Positions 27,031-34,719 of a stretch of 64,000 nt of DNA are shown here, in pieces (the first letter of the stretch is position 1; each line of letters starts with the position of its first letter). Below the pieces are notes generated by a model. It did no database searches and was not told the origin of the DNA. It saw only the letters and a list, made by a program, of their open reading frames with translations. The position numbers and the translations under genes were made by a program. This stretch comes from Turneriella parva DSM 21527 (GTDB lineage Bacteria > Spirochaetota > Leptospiria > Turneriellales > Turneriellaceae), in the NCBI RefSeq assembly GCF_000266885.1, contig NC_018020.1, positions 1,550,001-1,614,000 of the forward strand, in the 5' to 3' direction.

Positions 27031-27324
27031 TTATTTATCAGCAGGTTTTACTTTGGCGATTGTGTCTTGAACGAGTTTCTGCGCCTGTGCAGTGACTTCA
27101 TTCAGGTTGTTCACCGCGTCGTTGACGATAGTTGTCACGCGGCTCACGAGTTCGTTTGCGTTCGCGCGAATTTTCTGTGCGTTTTCGTCGCTTGCCGCTG
27201 CGCCTTTGTCGACCAGGGTTTTAACTTCTGCTTCGAGCGTTGTCAGCGTGCTCTTTGCCGCGTCACCGAGACCTTTTACAGTACCGATTGCGAAATTAAC
27301 AATTTGTTGAATTTGTTGTTCCAT
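27031..27324 (-). CDS. Phasin-like small helical protein
   Basis: The ATG at 27324 follows a strong SD (GGAGG, 5 bases away). The 97-residue product is amphipathic helix throughout: MEQQIQQIVNFAIGTVKGLG, then Ala/Val/Lys/Asn-rich heptads (VKTLVDKGAAASDE, ANELVSRVTTIV) and a Lys-rich end. This matches phasin-family surface proteins of polyhydroxyalkanoate granules, and short leptospiral proteins of similar pattern. No PHA synthase is nearby, so granule binding is inference. A palindrome at 27354-27374 sits in the likely promoter. Confidence 0.6.
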   Translation of the reverse strand: MEQQIQQIVNFAIGTVKGLGDAAKSTLTTLEAEVKTLVDKGAAASDENAQKIRANANELVSRVTTIVNDAVNNLNEVTAQAQKLVQDTIAKVKPADK

Positions 27325-27353
27325 GAGTTCCTCCAGAAAAAGTGTGAGGACAT

Positions 27354-27374
27354 CTTTTGTGCGCCGCACAAAAG
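27354..27374 (-). promoter_or_regulatory. Palindrome in the phasin-like gene promoter region
   Basis: CTTTTGTGCG-C-CGCACAAAAG is a perfect 10+1+10 palindrome, 29 bases upstream of the ATG. On the minus strand a TTGACG lies just before it, at a distance that would put the palindrome between -35 and a weak -10 (AAAGAT). It is a candidate operator. Confidence 0.4.
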
Positions 27375-27473
27375 CGTCAAGCAGTATTGCGTTTGCAACG
27401 TAATGGCCGTTCAGAAGATTCCAACATCTCTCATGCGTTTGCCGCCGGCGTGCCTTTTGCATACATTGCTGCG

Positions 27474-28640
27474 ATGGTGCGGTATCTCTTGCTCACAATT
27501 TTTCTGGCTGTTGGCGTACTCTCTGCCGCCGCGCCTTTCAGTAAGACTTCAAAGATAGAGCTGCGCCCGGTCTTTCACCGCAAATTCACGCAGCCTGTCT
27601 ATGTCGGGGCGTACCCCGTCGCTGCGAGCGATTGCATCGAACCCTACGCGGTTGTCGAAAAACCCGGCATCATTCGCCTAGAGAGCCTCAAACGCGCCTG
27701 TGGTCAGGTGTTGCTCGATATTCGTGACAGGGTGCACGACGGTTCGCTCGAAGAGGGACTGCTCGGGCTGGCCTTCGCGCCCGATTTTAAAACATCACGC
27801 GCGTTCTACATCTATTATTCGGCCAGCAAACCCAGGCGCACGATACTTGCCCGCGTGCATGTCGCTGAGGGCTCAAGCAAAGCGAATACAGACATTGAAG
27901 AATTGCTCTCGGTACGCCAGCCTTATAGCAACCACAACGGGGGTATGCTCGAGTTCGGGCCCGATGGCTACCTTTACATCGGTGTCGGCGACGGTGGCTC
28001 AGGCGGTGACCCCCGTGGTTATGCGCAAAACCTCAGTTCGCACCTCGGCAAAATCCTGAGGATCGACCCCCGCACAAAAACCGGGTATAAGATTCCTGTC
28101 TCTAACCCGTTTTTCAAATCAAGCGGCGACGCCTACAGTGAGAAGCGCGAAATATTCGCATGGGGGCTCAGAAACCCGTGGCGGTTCAGCTTCACTCCCG
28201 ATGCGCGCCTCATTGTCGCCGACGTTGGCCAGAACGAATATGAAGAATTAAGCTTTGTCGGGCGCGGCGAAAATATGGGTTGGAACCTTATGGAAGGTTT
28301 TCACTGCTTTAAGCCGGCAAAGAACTGCATGCAGAAGAATCTGAAGTTGCCGTTTTACGAATACGACCATGGGGTGGGGCAGTCAATTCTCGGTGGTTAT
28401 GTCTATACGGGCAATGCGCTCGCCACATTAAAACAGAAATACATTTTTGCCGATTCGGTATCGGGCCGTATCTTCGCAATCGACTACCAGGTCACCGACC
28501 CACGTGCAGAAACGCTGATTCAAGCACCGGGGTTATTTTCGAGCTTCGGCCGCCTGAGAGACAATGAACTCGTCATCGCCGAGCTGCAAACAGGCAAGAT
28601 CTACCAACTCGTGCCGACCGCACAGGTAGGCCAGAAATGA
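27474..28640 (+). CDS. Exported PQQ-dependent aldose sugar dehydrogenase-type protein
   Basis: The ATG at 27474 gives a signal peptide (MVRYLLLTIFLAVGVLSAAA) and a mature six-bladed propeller of the soluble glucose/sorbosone dehydrogenase family, 388 residues in all. Family motifs include HDGSLEEGLLGLAFAPDF, NHNGGMLEFGPDGYLYIGVG, GDGGSGGDP, AWGLRNPWRFSFTP, ADVGQNEYEE and a C-terminal GGYVYTGN. The histidine in NHNGG and the arginine in GLRNPW correspond to residues used for PQQ and substrate. No PQQ biosynthesis genes are in the window. The upstream in-frame extension lacks a start signal. It overlaps thiD by ATGA, an odd functional pairing. Confidence 0.85.
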   Translation: MVRYLLLTIFLAVGVLSAAAPFSKTSKIELRPVFHRKFTQPVYVGAYPVAASDCIEPYAVVEKPGIIRLESLKRACGQVLLDIRDRVHDGSLEEGLLGLAFAPDFKTSRAFYIYYSASKPRRTILARVHVAEGSSKANTDIEELLSVRQPYSNHNGGMLEFGPDGYLYIGVGDGGSGGDPRGYAQNLSSHLGKILRIDPRTKTGYKIPVSNPFFKSSGDAYSEKREIFAWGLRNPWRFSFTPDARLIVADVGQNEYEELSFVGRGENMGWNLMEGFHCFKPAKNCMQKNLKLPFYEYDHGVGQSILGGYVYTGNALATLKQKYIFADSVSGRIFAIDYQVTDPRAETLIQAPGLFSSFGRLRDNELVIAELQTGKIYQLVPTAQVGQK

Positions 28641-29428
28641 TACCCGTTGCGTTGAGTATTGCCGGCAGCGACTCGAGCGCGGGCGCAGGTATACAGGCAG
28701 ATCTCAAGGCCTTTGCCGCCTGCGGGGTTTATGGTACGACGGCGATCACGGCGATCACGGCGCAGAATACGCTCGGCGTCGATGCAGTCGAAATACTTTC
28801 TCCCGAAATTGTCTATGCGCAGATCAGGAGCGTCTCGGGCGATCTGCACGTCTCTGCCGTCAAAACCGGTATGCTGGCGAATTCAGAAATAATTCAGACT
28901 GTCGCACGGGCCACCAAAGATTTTCAGCTGCCGAATCTGGTGATCGACACCGTTATGGTTTCAAAAAGCGGGCATCGATTGCTTGCCCCAGAAGCAGAAG
29001 CCGCGATGCGCGAAGTGCTGTTGCCGTTTGCCACGCTGATCACTCCCAACCTGCCCGAAGCAGAGGTGCTGACCGGAATCAAGATCACGAACACAATTGA
29101 AATGCGCGCAGCCGCGCAGAAACTTTTCGCACTTGGGGCCCGTAACATCTTAATGAAGGGTGGCCACCTCGACACGCCCGACGCAATCGACATACTTTAC
29201 GACGGCAAAACCTTCATGGAAATCTCAGCCCCGCGGGTCGAGACGAATTCAACGCATGGCACCGGCTGCACGCTCTCAGCTTCGATCGCTGCCTATCTCG
29301 CGCAGGGCGAGAAAATTTCCGAAGCGTGCAGAAAAGCCAAGGCATACTTAACCCAAGCGCTGCAAAACGCTCAGCCTTTGGGCCATGGTCACGGCCCGGT
29401 GAATCATTTCTGGTACTTACGCAACTAA
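28637..29428 (+). CDS. thiD: Hydroxymethylpyrimidine/phosphomethylpyrimidine kinase
   Basis: The 263-residue ribokinase-like enzyme phosphorylates HMP and HMP-P in thiamine synthesis. Diagnostic motifs: ALSIAGSDSSAGAGIQADLK at the N-terminus, YGTTAITAITAQNT, VKTGMLAN, DTVMVSKSGHRLL, TPNLPEAEVLTG and the anion hole NSTHGTGCTLSASIAAYLA. It is translationally coupled to the sugar dehydrogenase gene. The last codons (Arg-Asn-stop) are part of a palindrome shared with the convergent gene, which also ends Arg-Asn-stop. Confidence 0.94.
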   Translation: MIPVALSIAGSDSSAGAGIQADLKAFAACGVYGTTAITAITAQNTLGVDAVEILSPEIVYAQIRSVSGDLHVSAVKTGMLANSEIIQTVARATKDFQLPNLVIDTVMVSKSGHRLLAPEAEAAMREVLLPFATLITPNLPEAEVLTGIKITNTIEMRAAAQKLFALGARNILMKGGHLDTPDAIDILYDGKTFMEISAPRVETNSTHGTGCTLSASIAAYLAQGEKISEACRKAKAYLTQALQNAQPLGHGHGPVNHFWYLRN

Positions 29429-29460
29429 TCTGCGCGCTACGCGCGCCGATTAGTTGCGTA
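29418..29460. terminator. Bidirectional hairpin built from two gene ends
   Basis: TACGCAACTAATC (29418-29430) is the perfect complement of 29448-29460, continued inward by GCGCGC/GCGCGC (29432-29437, 29441-29446) with one mismatch and a 3-base loop. Both arms include the stop codon and the last two sense codons of thiD and of the GspC-like gene. Confidence 0.75.
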
Positions 29461-30430
29461 TCTGAAAGTCGTAGGTAATCTGCTTACCGTCGCGTTCGAG
29501 TTCGATCTTTACAGCAGGCGCAGTTTTGATCGCCTTCCACAGGTCGAGCATGCGCTCGGTGTCGTTGAGACCGTAGCCGTTGACCTTCTTGATAATGTCA
29601 CCGCTTTTTGCGCCGAGCTTGGCAAAGACGTGGTCGTCATTTACCCGAGCAATCTTGTAACCTTCAATCTTGCCATTCACGAGATGTGGGCCAAACTGTG
29701 CACCTTCGTAGATTTTCGCTGGGTTACCCAAAATATTCTTGTTCACTTCTTCGCGCGAGATGACTTTCGAGATAACCTGCCCGCCACCTGCCACCGCGGC
29801 CGGCGCGGCGGCATTCGGGTCTGCTGCTGCCGGTTGCTGTGCCAAATCGGTTGTCGACTGGCCGATCTTTAGTTTGTACCGACCCTGGCCCATGCGAATC
29901 CAGATATATTCCTGGGCGATCGAGACCACAGAAGCAGATTGCACATTGCACTCACATTCTTTACGCTTACAGAATGACGAGGCCATGCAATATTCACGAA
30001 TACCTTCACCCTGCACTTCGATCAGTGCCCGGGCAAATTCGGCGTTGCCTTCGAGCGTGGCCGTCAGTTTAAAGGGTTTTGCAGGTTGGTCTACAACGGC
30101 TGCAGCCGCAGCTGTACCGGCCTCACCGGCGCGTTGAAACAGTGCCCCGCCGACTGTGATCGTTGGGTCTGAAAACATCTGCTCTGACTGCGTATTCTCT
30201 GCAGTCGCCTGTCTCGCCGGCGGCAATGGCGTCGCCTTGCTGACTGCATAGAGAGCTACCGAGTGGCCGATGCGGGCGAGAGAAAGACCAAGAATGACGG
30301 CTGCCCCGGCGTACCACCACGTGCGGCTATAGCGAACGCGCGACGCCAGGCCAAGAGCCAGTTCACGAAAATGCTGCGCGCGGCGTTTGAGATCTTCGGT
30401 GTCGAGATTGCGAAGGTCGGCGATTGCCAT
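29450..30430 (-). CDS. GspC-like protein with C-terminal PDZ domain
   Basis: The ATG at 30430 gives 326 residues; a TTG three codons upstream is less likely. One membrane helix (about 40-57) follows a cytoplasmic N-terminus. The periplasmic part has an HR-like domain (KLTATLEGNAEFARALIEV, four Cys in ASSFCKRKECECN), an Ala/Pro linker, and a PDZ-like domain from about 230 (GAQFGPHLVNGKIEGYKIARV, FAKLGAKSGDIIKKVNGYGLND). This order is that of type II secretion protein C, which links the inner-membrane platform to the secretin. No other gsp genes are in the window. Confidence 0.72.
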   Translation of the reverse strand: MAIADLRNLDTEDLKRRAQHFRELALGLASRVRYSRTWWYAGAAVILGLSLARIGHSVALYAVSKATPLPPARQATAENTQSEQMFSDPTITVGGALFQRAGEAGTAAAAAVVDQPAKPFKLTATLEGNAEFARALIEVQGEGIREYCMASSFCKRKECECNVQSASVVSIAQEYIWIRMGQGRYKLKIGQSTTDLAQQPAAADPNAAAPAAVAGGGQVISKVISREEVNKNILGNPAKIYEGAQFGPHLVNGKIEGYKIARVNDDHVFAKLGAKSGDIIKKVNGYGLNDTERMLDLWKAIKTAPAVKIELERDGKQITYDFQIRN

Positions 30431-30443
30431 GGAGTTCAAAATC

Positions 30444-30468
30444 CGTAGCCGCGCACAGCGCGGCTACG
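30444..30468 (-). terminator. Hairpin downstream of flaA1
   Basis: CGTAGCCGCGC (30444-30454) and GCGCGGCTACG (30458-30468) form an 11-bp stem with a 3-base loop, 8 bases after the flaA1 stop and before the GspC-like start on the same strand; ATTTT follows soon after. Confidence 0.65.
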
Positions 30469-30476
30469 AAATTATG

Positions 30477-31385
30477 CTATTTTCCGCCTTCGGAGTATTT
30501 CTTCAGGCTTTTCGCGTATTCACGCGCTTCGTGTTTTTCTTTCTTGTCCATTTCGTCGAAGTCAACGTCAGCTCCGTCGAAGTGTACGTCGTACATGTCG
30601 GTCAAAACTTTCACTGCATCAAAGAAAATGACAACTTTCTCTGTGTTCGCTGTGGGCTTTGAGCGCAGAACCAGTTTCGTCAGCACCAGATTTTTGGTTT
30701 GTGGGTAGGTGTCGATGTCTTGTGGCACGTTCGCGGGCACCTTTGCTGACAATGGCCTCCAGCCAACGAAGTTGACCGAACCCATTTTCAACACATGCGT
30801 TGAACCTTTCCAGTCCTGTACCCACGCTTCGAGGGTGTAGTCACTGCCGCGACCGAGCACCCAGACCGAGAGCGCTTTAACTTTGCCGGGTAGCTTCAGA
30901 CCAGGAATCTCCTGAACTTTTGGCTTGTTGTTGTCGTCGAGCTCGTCGATGACACGGTAAATTTTCTTCGAAGCCGGTGGAGTCAGTGCCACCACGTTAT
31001 TGCCGGGGTAGATAAACTTAAAGCGCACACCGAGGCATTTTTTGTTGGTCTCGTCGTGCGCGAGGTTTTGTGGTCGGCAAGGGTTATTACCTTCGCCTTT
31101 AATGGCCACTTCAGGTGAGTTCCATTTTTCACCCTTTGGTGGCTGGCCATCGGCCTCGACCACCGCGGGAATCGCCTCAGGGTCACCAGGGCTCACCGTA
31201 GCAGTCCATTGTTCAGCTTCGAAACCCTCGACCTGAACCGAGCGCAGTTCCATGCCGTCGGTGTCATCACCGTTGAGTGTTTTAAGAGCGCTGCTGCTCT
31301 TGATAGCCGCGCCGCCGTTGATGGCGACAAACGAGTACAAGAGCGGCAATGCCGCGAGTACAGAGTATTTGATTACAGTACGCAT
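30477..31385 (-). CDS. flaA1: Flagellar filament outer layer (sheath) protein FlaA1
   Basis: The 302-residue protein has a signal peptide (MRTVIKYSVLAALPLLYSFVAING), consistent with export to the periplasm where spirochaetal flagella lie. FlaA features are the motif LSVWVLGRGSDYTLEAWVQDW, then LKMGSVNFVGWRPLSAKVP, and a late VVIFFDAVKVLTDM strand, all shared with the shorter upstream paralogue. In Leptospira, FlaA2 and FlaA1 are encoded together and coat the filament asymmetrically. By length and gene order this is FlaA1. The tail is highly charged (EMDKKEKHEAREYAKSLKKY). It lies 17 bases after flaA2 and is followed by a terminator hairpin. Confidence 0.88.
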   Translation of the reverse strand: MRTVIKYSVLAALPLLYSFVAINGGAAIKSSSALKTLNGDDTDGMELRSVQVEGFEAEQWTATVSPGDPEAIPAVVEADGQPPKGEKWNSPEVAIKGEGNNPCRPQNLAHDETNKKCLGVRFKFIYPGNNVVALTPPASKKIYRVIDELDDNNKPKVQEIPGLKLPGKVKALSVWVLGRGSDYTLEAWVQDWKGSTHVLKMGSVNFVGWRPLSAKVPANVPQDIDTYPQTKNLVLTKLVLRSKPTANTEKVVIFFDAVKVLTDMYDVHFDGADVDFDEMDKKEKHEAREYAKSLKKYSEGGK

Positions 31386-31402
31386 TTTGATCCTCCCTGA
31401 TC

Positions 31403-32134
31403 TTACCAGTTGTCTTTAATCTTGCTGCCGGGATATTCGCTATCGCTCATATCGGTTTTCACGCGCAGATCATCGACGTAGAAATAGAAGTCGCCCCATG
31501 ATTCGTGTGGGTCGCATTCCACATAAAGTGAAACAAAGTGCAGGTTCTTGTCGAGCAGCGCGTGGCGTGTGCTCTGCGGCAGCCAGCCTGGCACTGTGAC
31601 AGTATGCTTGCGCCAGCCGAAGTAGTCGAGCTTACCGAGTTTCAGTTTGTGCAGGTTGCCGCGGTAGTCGCGCAGCTTCACGAACAGGGTGTGGCGAAAG
31701 TTGCGGCCAAGAACCCAAACAGAGAACTGGCGGCCGAGACCCTTGATCAGATATTCGTGAGGGGGTTTGATCTCGACGCGGTCGAAGCCACGCTCTTTAA
31801 AGAAGGTCTTCACGCCCAGAACGTTGTTCGCCGTCTTGGGGTCTTTGAGGCCGTCTTTGAAGCGTGTCTTTTCTTCTTCAGACAACTCTTTCGGGTTGAA
31901 GACATCTTCAATGGGCCCGAGCTGAATCGTCTTTCTCACCTTAGTAATACCCAGGGGAGTCGTCGAAAATGCGCGCCAATCTTCTGCCGATTCGAAATCG
32001 TTCAGCAATACGTCTTGCACGTCTGCCTTTTTGCTCGCTTTTGTGTTCGACGCGTCTTGCGCGATCAGCGTTGCTCCGATAAATGTTACGGCCACCGCCG
32101 TAACGAGCAGTACTTTCTTACCACTGCCTGTCAT
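31403..32134 (-). CDS. flaA2: Flagellar filament outer layer protein FlaA2
   Basis: From the ATG at 32134, with SD GGGGGAA nine bases upstream, the protein has 243 residues and a signal peptide (MTGSGKKVLLVTAVAVTFIG...). An ATG four codons earlier (32146) would place the SD inside the coding sequence. It shares with FlaA1 the segments FSVWVLGRNFRHTLFVKLRDY, LKLGKLDYFGWRKHTVTVP and FYFYVDDLRVKTDMSD. It is the first gene of a flaA2-flaA1 operon that ends in a hairpin. The 119-bp upstream gap probably holds the promoter, but I cannot assign a sigma factor from the sequence. Confidence 0.88.
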   Translation of the reverse strand: MTGSGKKVLLVTAVAVTFIGATLIAQDASNTKASKKADVQDVLLNDFESAEDWRAFSTTPLGITKVRKTIQLGPIEDVFNPKELSEEEKTRFKDGLKDPKTANNVLGVKTFFKERGFDRVEIKPPHEYLIKGLGRQFSVWVLGRNFRHTLFVKLRDYRGNLHKLKLGKLDYFGWRKHTVTVPGWLPQSTRHALLDKNLHFVSLYVECDPHESWGDFYFYVDDLRVKTDMSDSEYPGSKIKDNW

Positions 32135-32253
32135 AAGTTCCCCCATATATCTCTGTTGCTCTCAGCCTTGCCGAAGGTTATTTGTATTTCCCGCCGGCGC
32201 ATTTGGCCTGAAAAGCCTAATTTACTGTTTGTAATATCGGTAAGTAGGATGTA

Positions 32254-33450
32254 CTACTTAAACGCTTTCGTTTGCCCGACGACAGCCTGTTGCCCTGAGC
32301 CCAGAGTTATGTCTCTCCACGCGAAGTTGTCTTTGCGCATTTTCCAGATAAAGCCGTCGATAACGTAGTGCGTAATCTGCGGCACTGAGAGCAGCGGAAC
32401 GATGAGTGTCAGCCAGGGCGACGCAACTGCCAATTCGGGCAGGCTTCTGTGAAACAAAGCAAATAATGCGGAGTGATCCCTTTCATGCCAGACCCAAACA
32501 TTCCAGAAACCTTCTTCTATGTAAGCGAGAAACAAGAGAAAGGTAACGAATAATGTGACATAACGAACCTGAAAGATCTGCCTGCGGGCCGTTGGCGCAG
32601 AAGCAGATTTTTTGTTACCCCAAAACCAGACGAGCGCCATATACGGTATGCCATGTGAGACTGCGTTAATCGCCGTAAACGCAATATCTGAATTGAAGTG
32701 CACGATGCCGACGTACCATGAAAGAAACGTGCCCAGAATCAGCAGGTTGCGCGGCAGGTTGAGCAGCCGCGTTGGCATGCGGGTTGTTGCTATGGAATTC
32801 CCGAGCTGTCCGTTGCCCGGTCGTCGCCGCATAGCTATGGATTTCCATAGCAGGGAAGTCTCTTTTGCAAGGTAGGCGCCAATGATCAATACATAGATAA
32901 TAAACAGCACACCCCGAAATCCAGCATCTGCTAGATAATAAAAATCACCTTTCATGAACCAGTTGAAATTCTTCTCACCGGCAAGGTGCCAGTCAGCCAC
33001 CGGATAAAACGTCGCGGTATAGATCGCCAGCGCGTCGATGCGGCGTTGCCATGCGGGTGGATTTTCGTCACGCGAGTAGACACGCATGAAGCCATATTGC
33101 TGTCTCGCGAAATGAAAGACCGCCAAATATGCCATGACGCGCCAGAAGACCATGGCGCCTGCCGAATAGAGCAGAATGCAACCGACGAGTACGGCGAAAG
33201 GCAGCAAGAACAAGAACGTGCCGTGCCGCTCGCGTGTTTCGGCGTCGAGGTACGTGCGGTAGAGACTGCTGTAGACATGCGAGACGTCGACCCCCATGAC
33301 GAGCAACGCCCAGCTTACGACCGTCATGGAGTCTGGCTCAGAGAAGAAATCTTGAAAGACCAGCGTGATCGCGACGACGATAAAGGGCACTGCGAGAATA
33401 AACACGCCGTCGGCAAACGGCGAGTATATCCACGGTTGTGATTTTTTCAT
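32254..33450 (-). CDS. Polytopic membrane protein of unknown function
   Basis: The 398-residue protein has about ten hydrophobic segments (for example 16-35, 42-58, 80-102, 106-122, 183-205, 236-256 and 295-315) and conserved-looking intramembrane polar residues, such as HVYSSLYRTY, FHFARQQYGFMR, WHLAG, HFNSDIAFTA, SHGIPYMALVW and EGFWNVWVWHERDHS. Many histidines and aromatic residues near membrane ends suggest metal or haem contact, but no family is recognised. It sits 31 bases after the zinc-ribbon gene on the same strand, and the whole gap is a palindrome. Confidence 0.6.
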   Translation of the reverse strand: MKKSQPWIYSPFADGVFILAVPFIVVAITLVFQDFFSEPDSMTVVSWALLVMGVDVSHVYSSLYRTYLDAETRERHGTFLFLLPFAVLVGCILLYSAGAMVFWRVMAYLAVFHFARQQYGFMRVYSRDENPPAWQRRIDALAIYTATFYPVADWHLAGEKNFNWFMKGDFYYLADAGFRGVLFIIYVLIIGAYLAKETSLLWKSIAMRRRPGNGQLGNSIATTRMPTRLLNLPRNLLILGTFLSWYVGIVHFNSDIAFTAINAVSHGIPYMALVWFWGNKKSASAPTARRQIFQVRYVTLFVTFLLFLAYIEEGFWNVWVWHERDHSALFALFHRSLPELAVASPWLTLIVPLLSVPQITHYVIDGFIWKMRKDNFAWRDITLGSGQQAVVGQTKAFK

Positions 33451-33481
33451 TTCACTTTGGCGTAAAGCGCCAAAGTGAAAT
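33449..33481 (-). promoter_or_regulatory. Intercistronic hairpin spanning stop to start
   Basis: ATTTCACTTTGGCG (33449-33462) and CGCCAAAGTGAAAT (33468-33481) are 14-bp perfect complements around 5 bases. The stem runs from the stop codon of the zinc-ribbon gene to the ATG of the membrane protein gene. It could attenuate the downstream gene or expose its start only when translated through. Confidence 0.6.
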
Positions 33482-34641
33482 CAGTTCAGCGTATCGCATT
33501 TCGCCCCGCCGACGAGCCGCACCTTGATTTTTTTCACGGCCCCGTCGGGTATTGCGCGCCACTGTGCTTCGGGAAAAGCACACGTGTATTTCTTATCGGG
33601 CTTTTTGATTTCACTGAGAAAAAGATTATACGCTTCGCTGCGACCACCCTCGCGCTCGCAGCCGACGCAGCTGCCCGAGCGAATGTTGACCGCAGGCCAT
33701 GCGACCTGGTCGTTGAGGCCGCCTTTCGCTGTGATGTCGCGCTCATGGCCCCAGCGGTTCACGCGGTAGTAGCACTTGTCGCTGTAGACCGGTACGCTCT
33801 TATACTTGGTTTTGCATCGGCGTTCTTTCTTGAATGTGCCGTTGCCCTTGTCGACGCGCACCATGTCGCAGGTCTCGCCATCGGCAACCTGGTTGGTTGA
33901 GCTGACTTCGCGCTTGCGAATTACCATGTAGGCATCGAAAGGCATTGAACTGCACCAGGCCGACTCAGACCGGCCTTTGTACGACTCAACTTTGACCACA
34001 CGCTCCCAGTTGTGGCTGTCAACTTTCACCTCGACTGAACGCGAGATAAAAAAGCTCGAAATCAGCGCCACTAAGCCAACGCCCACGGCTCCGCCGATAT
34101 AATACCATTTCTTCGATTTCGGTGCCTCAGGTTCGGGTGCTGCGCCGCTGAGGCCTGCCTTCTGGGCTTCGAAATCTTGTTTCGCGTTCGCCCGAGAATC
34201 TGTCGCGAAGGCCGAACCTTCAGCAGTCGCCTGTTCGCTACGGAGCGACACCGTCTTGGCATCTTTCATGGGCGAGCCGCACTGAGTACAGAACTCAGCT
34301 TTTGCGGCGTTTGCGGTACCGCAGTTACCGCACTTCTTGTCGGCGCCCGTGTATTCGTGGTCTTCGACGGCAATTGCCTCTTCGTCAGAGGGAAAATAAC
34401 GCGCATTCGCGTCTTGCGCGGCGCCGCAGCTGGGGCAGAACTTGTGCGTAACCCCCAGCAGTTTTTTGGTGCTGCAGTACTTGCAGTCCCACAGCATTTG
34501 AAACGTACCGGCTTCTTCGACACGGTCGTATCCCGGTGGGGGGCTGCCCGCCGGTTGGCCTGGATTATCGGGTATATTGTCGAAAGCGGGTTTCCAGCTT
34601 TTGTCATTCGGGTCTTGTGGGTTCTGCGGTTCGTTCGCCAT
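33481..34641 (-). CDS. Double zinc-ribbon membrane protein
   Basis: The 386-residue protein begins with a Pro/Asn/Asp-rich segment, then two zinc ribbons: C-x2-C-x13-C-x2-C (CKYCSTKK...FCPSCGAAQ, about 53-75) and C-x2-C-x11-C-x2-C (CGNCGTANA...FCTQCGSPM, about 104-125). A membrane helix follows at about 181-200 (YYIGGAVGVGLVALISSFFI). The outer C-terminal domain (about 205-386) has eight or more cysteines (ETCDMVRVD, KERRCKTKY, DKCYYRVNRWG, GSCVGCEREG). Cytoplasmic ribbons joined to an exported Cys-rich domain occur in uncharacterised proteins; no function is known. Confidence 0.7.
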   Translation of the reverse strand: MANEPQNPQDPNDKSWKPAFDNIPDNPGQPAGSPPPGYDRVEEAGTFQMLWDCKYCSTKKLLGVTHKFCPSCGAAQDANARYFPSDEEAIAVEDHEYTGADKKCGNCGTANAAKAEFCTQCGSPMKDAKTVSLRSEQATAEGSAFATDSRANAKQDFEAQKAGLSGAAPEPEAPKSKKWYYIGGAVGVGLVALISSFFISRSVEVKVDSHNWERVVKVESYKGRSESAWCSSMPFDAYMVIRKREVSSTNQVADGETCDMVRVDKGNGTFKKERRCKTKYKSVPVYSDKCYYRVNRWGHERDITAKGGLNDQVAWPAVNIRSGSCVGCEREGGRSEAYNLFLSEIKKPDKKYTCAFPEAQWRAIPDGAVKKIKVRLVGGAKCDTLN

Positions 34642-34696
34642 GGTATGATAATGATACGGTCTGTTGTGATGTCAATAATTTAGAATCGGATTTTTG

Positions 34697-34719
34697 GAGA
34701 CGCCCAAGATGGGCGTCTC
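34697..34719 (+). promoter_or_regulatory. Hairpin enclosing SD and start codon of the S1/P1 nuclease gene
   Basis: GAGACGCCC (34697-34705) pairs with GGGCGTCTC (34711-34719) around AAGAT. The ATG (34709-34711) straddles loop and stem and the SD GGAG (34696-34699) lies in the left arm, so the fold would hide the initiation site. Confidence 0.55.

Noticed and set aside
31538-32368. 276-codon plus-strand frame opposite flaA2
   Set aside because: Antisense to a strongly supported flagellar gene; no motif or SD.
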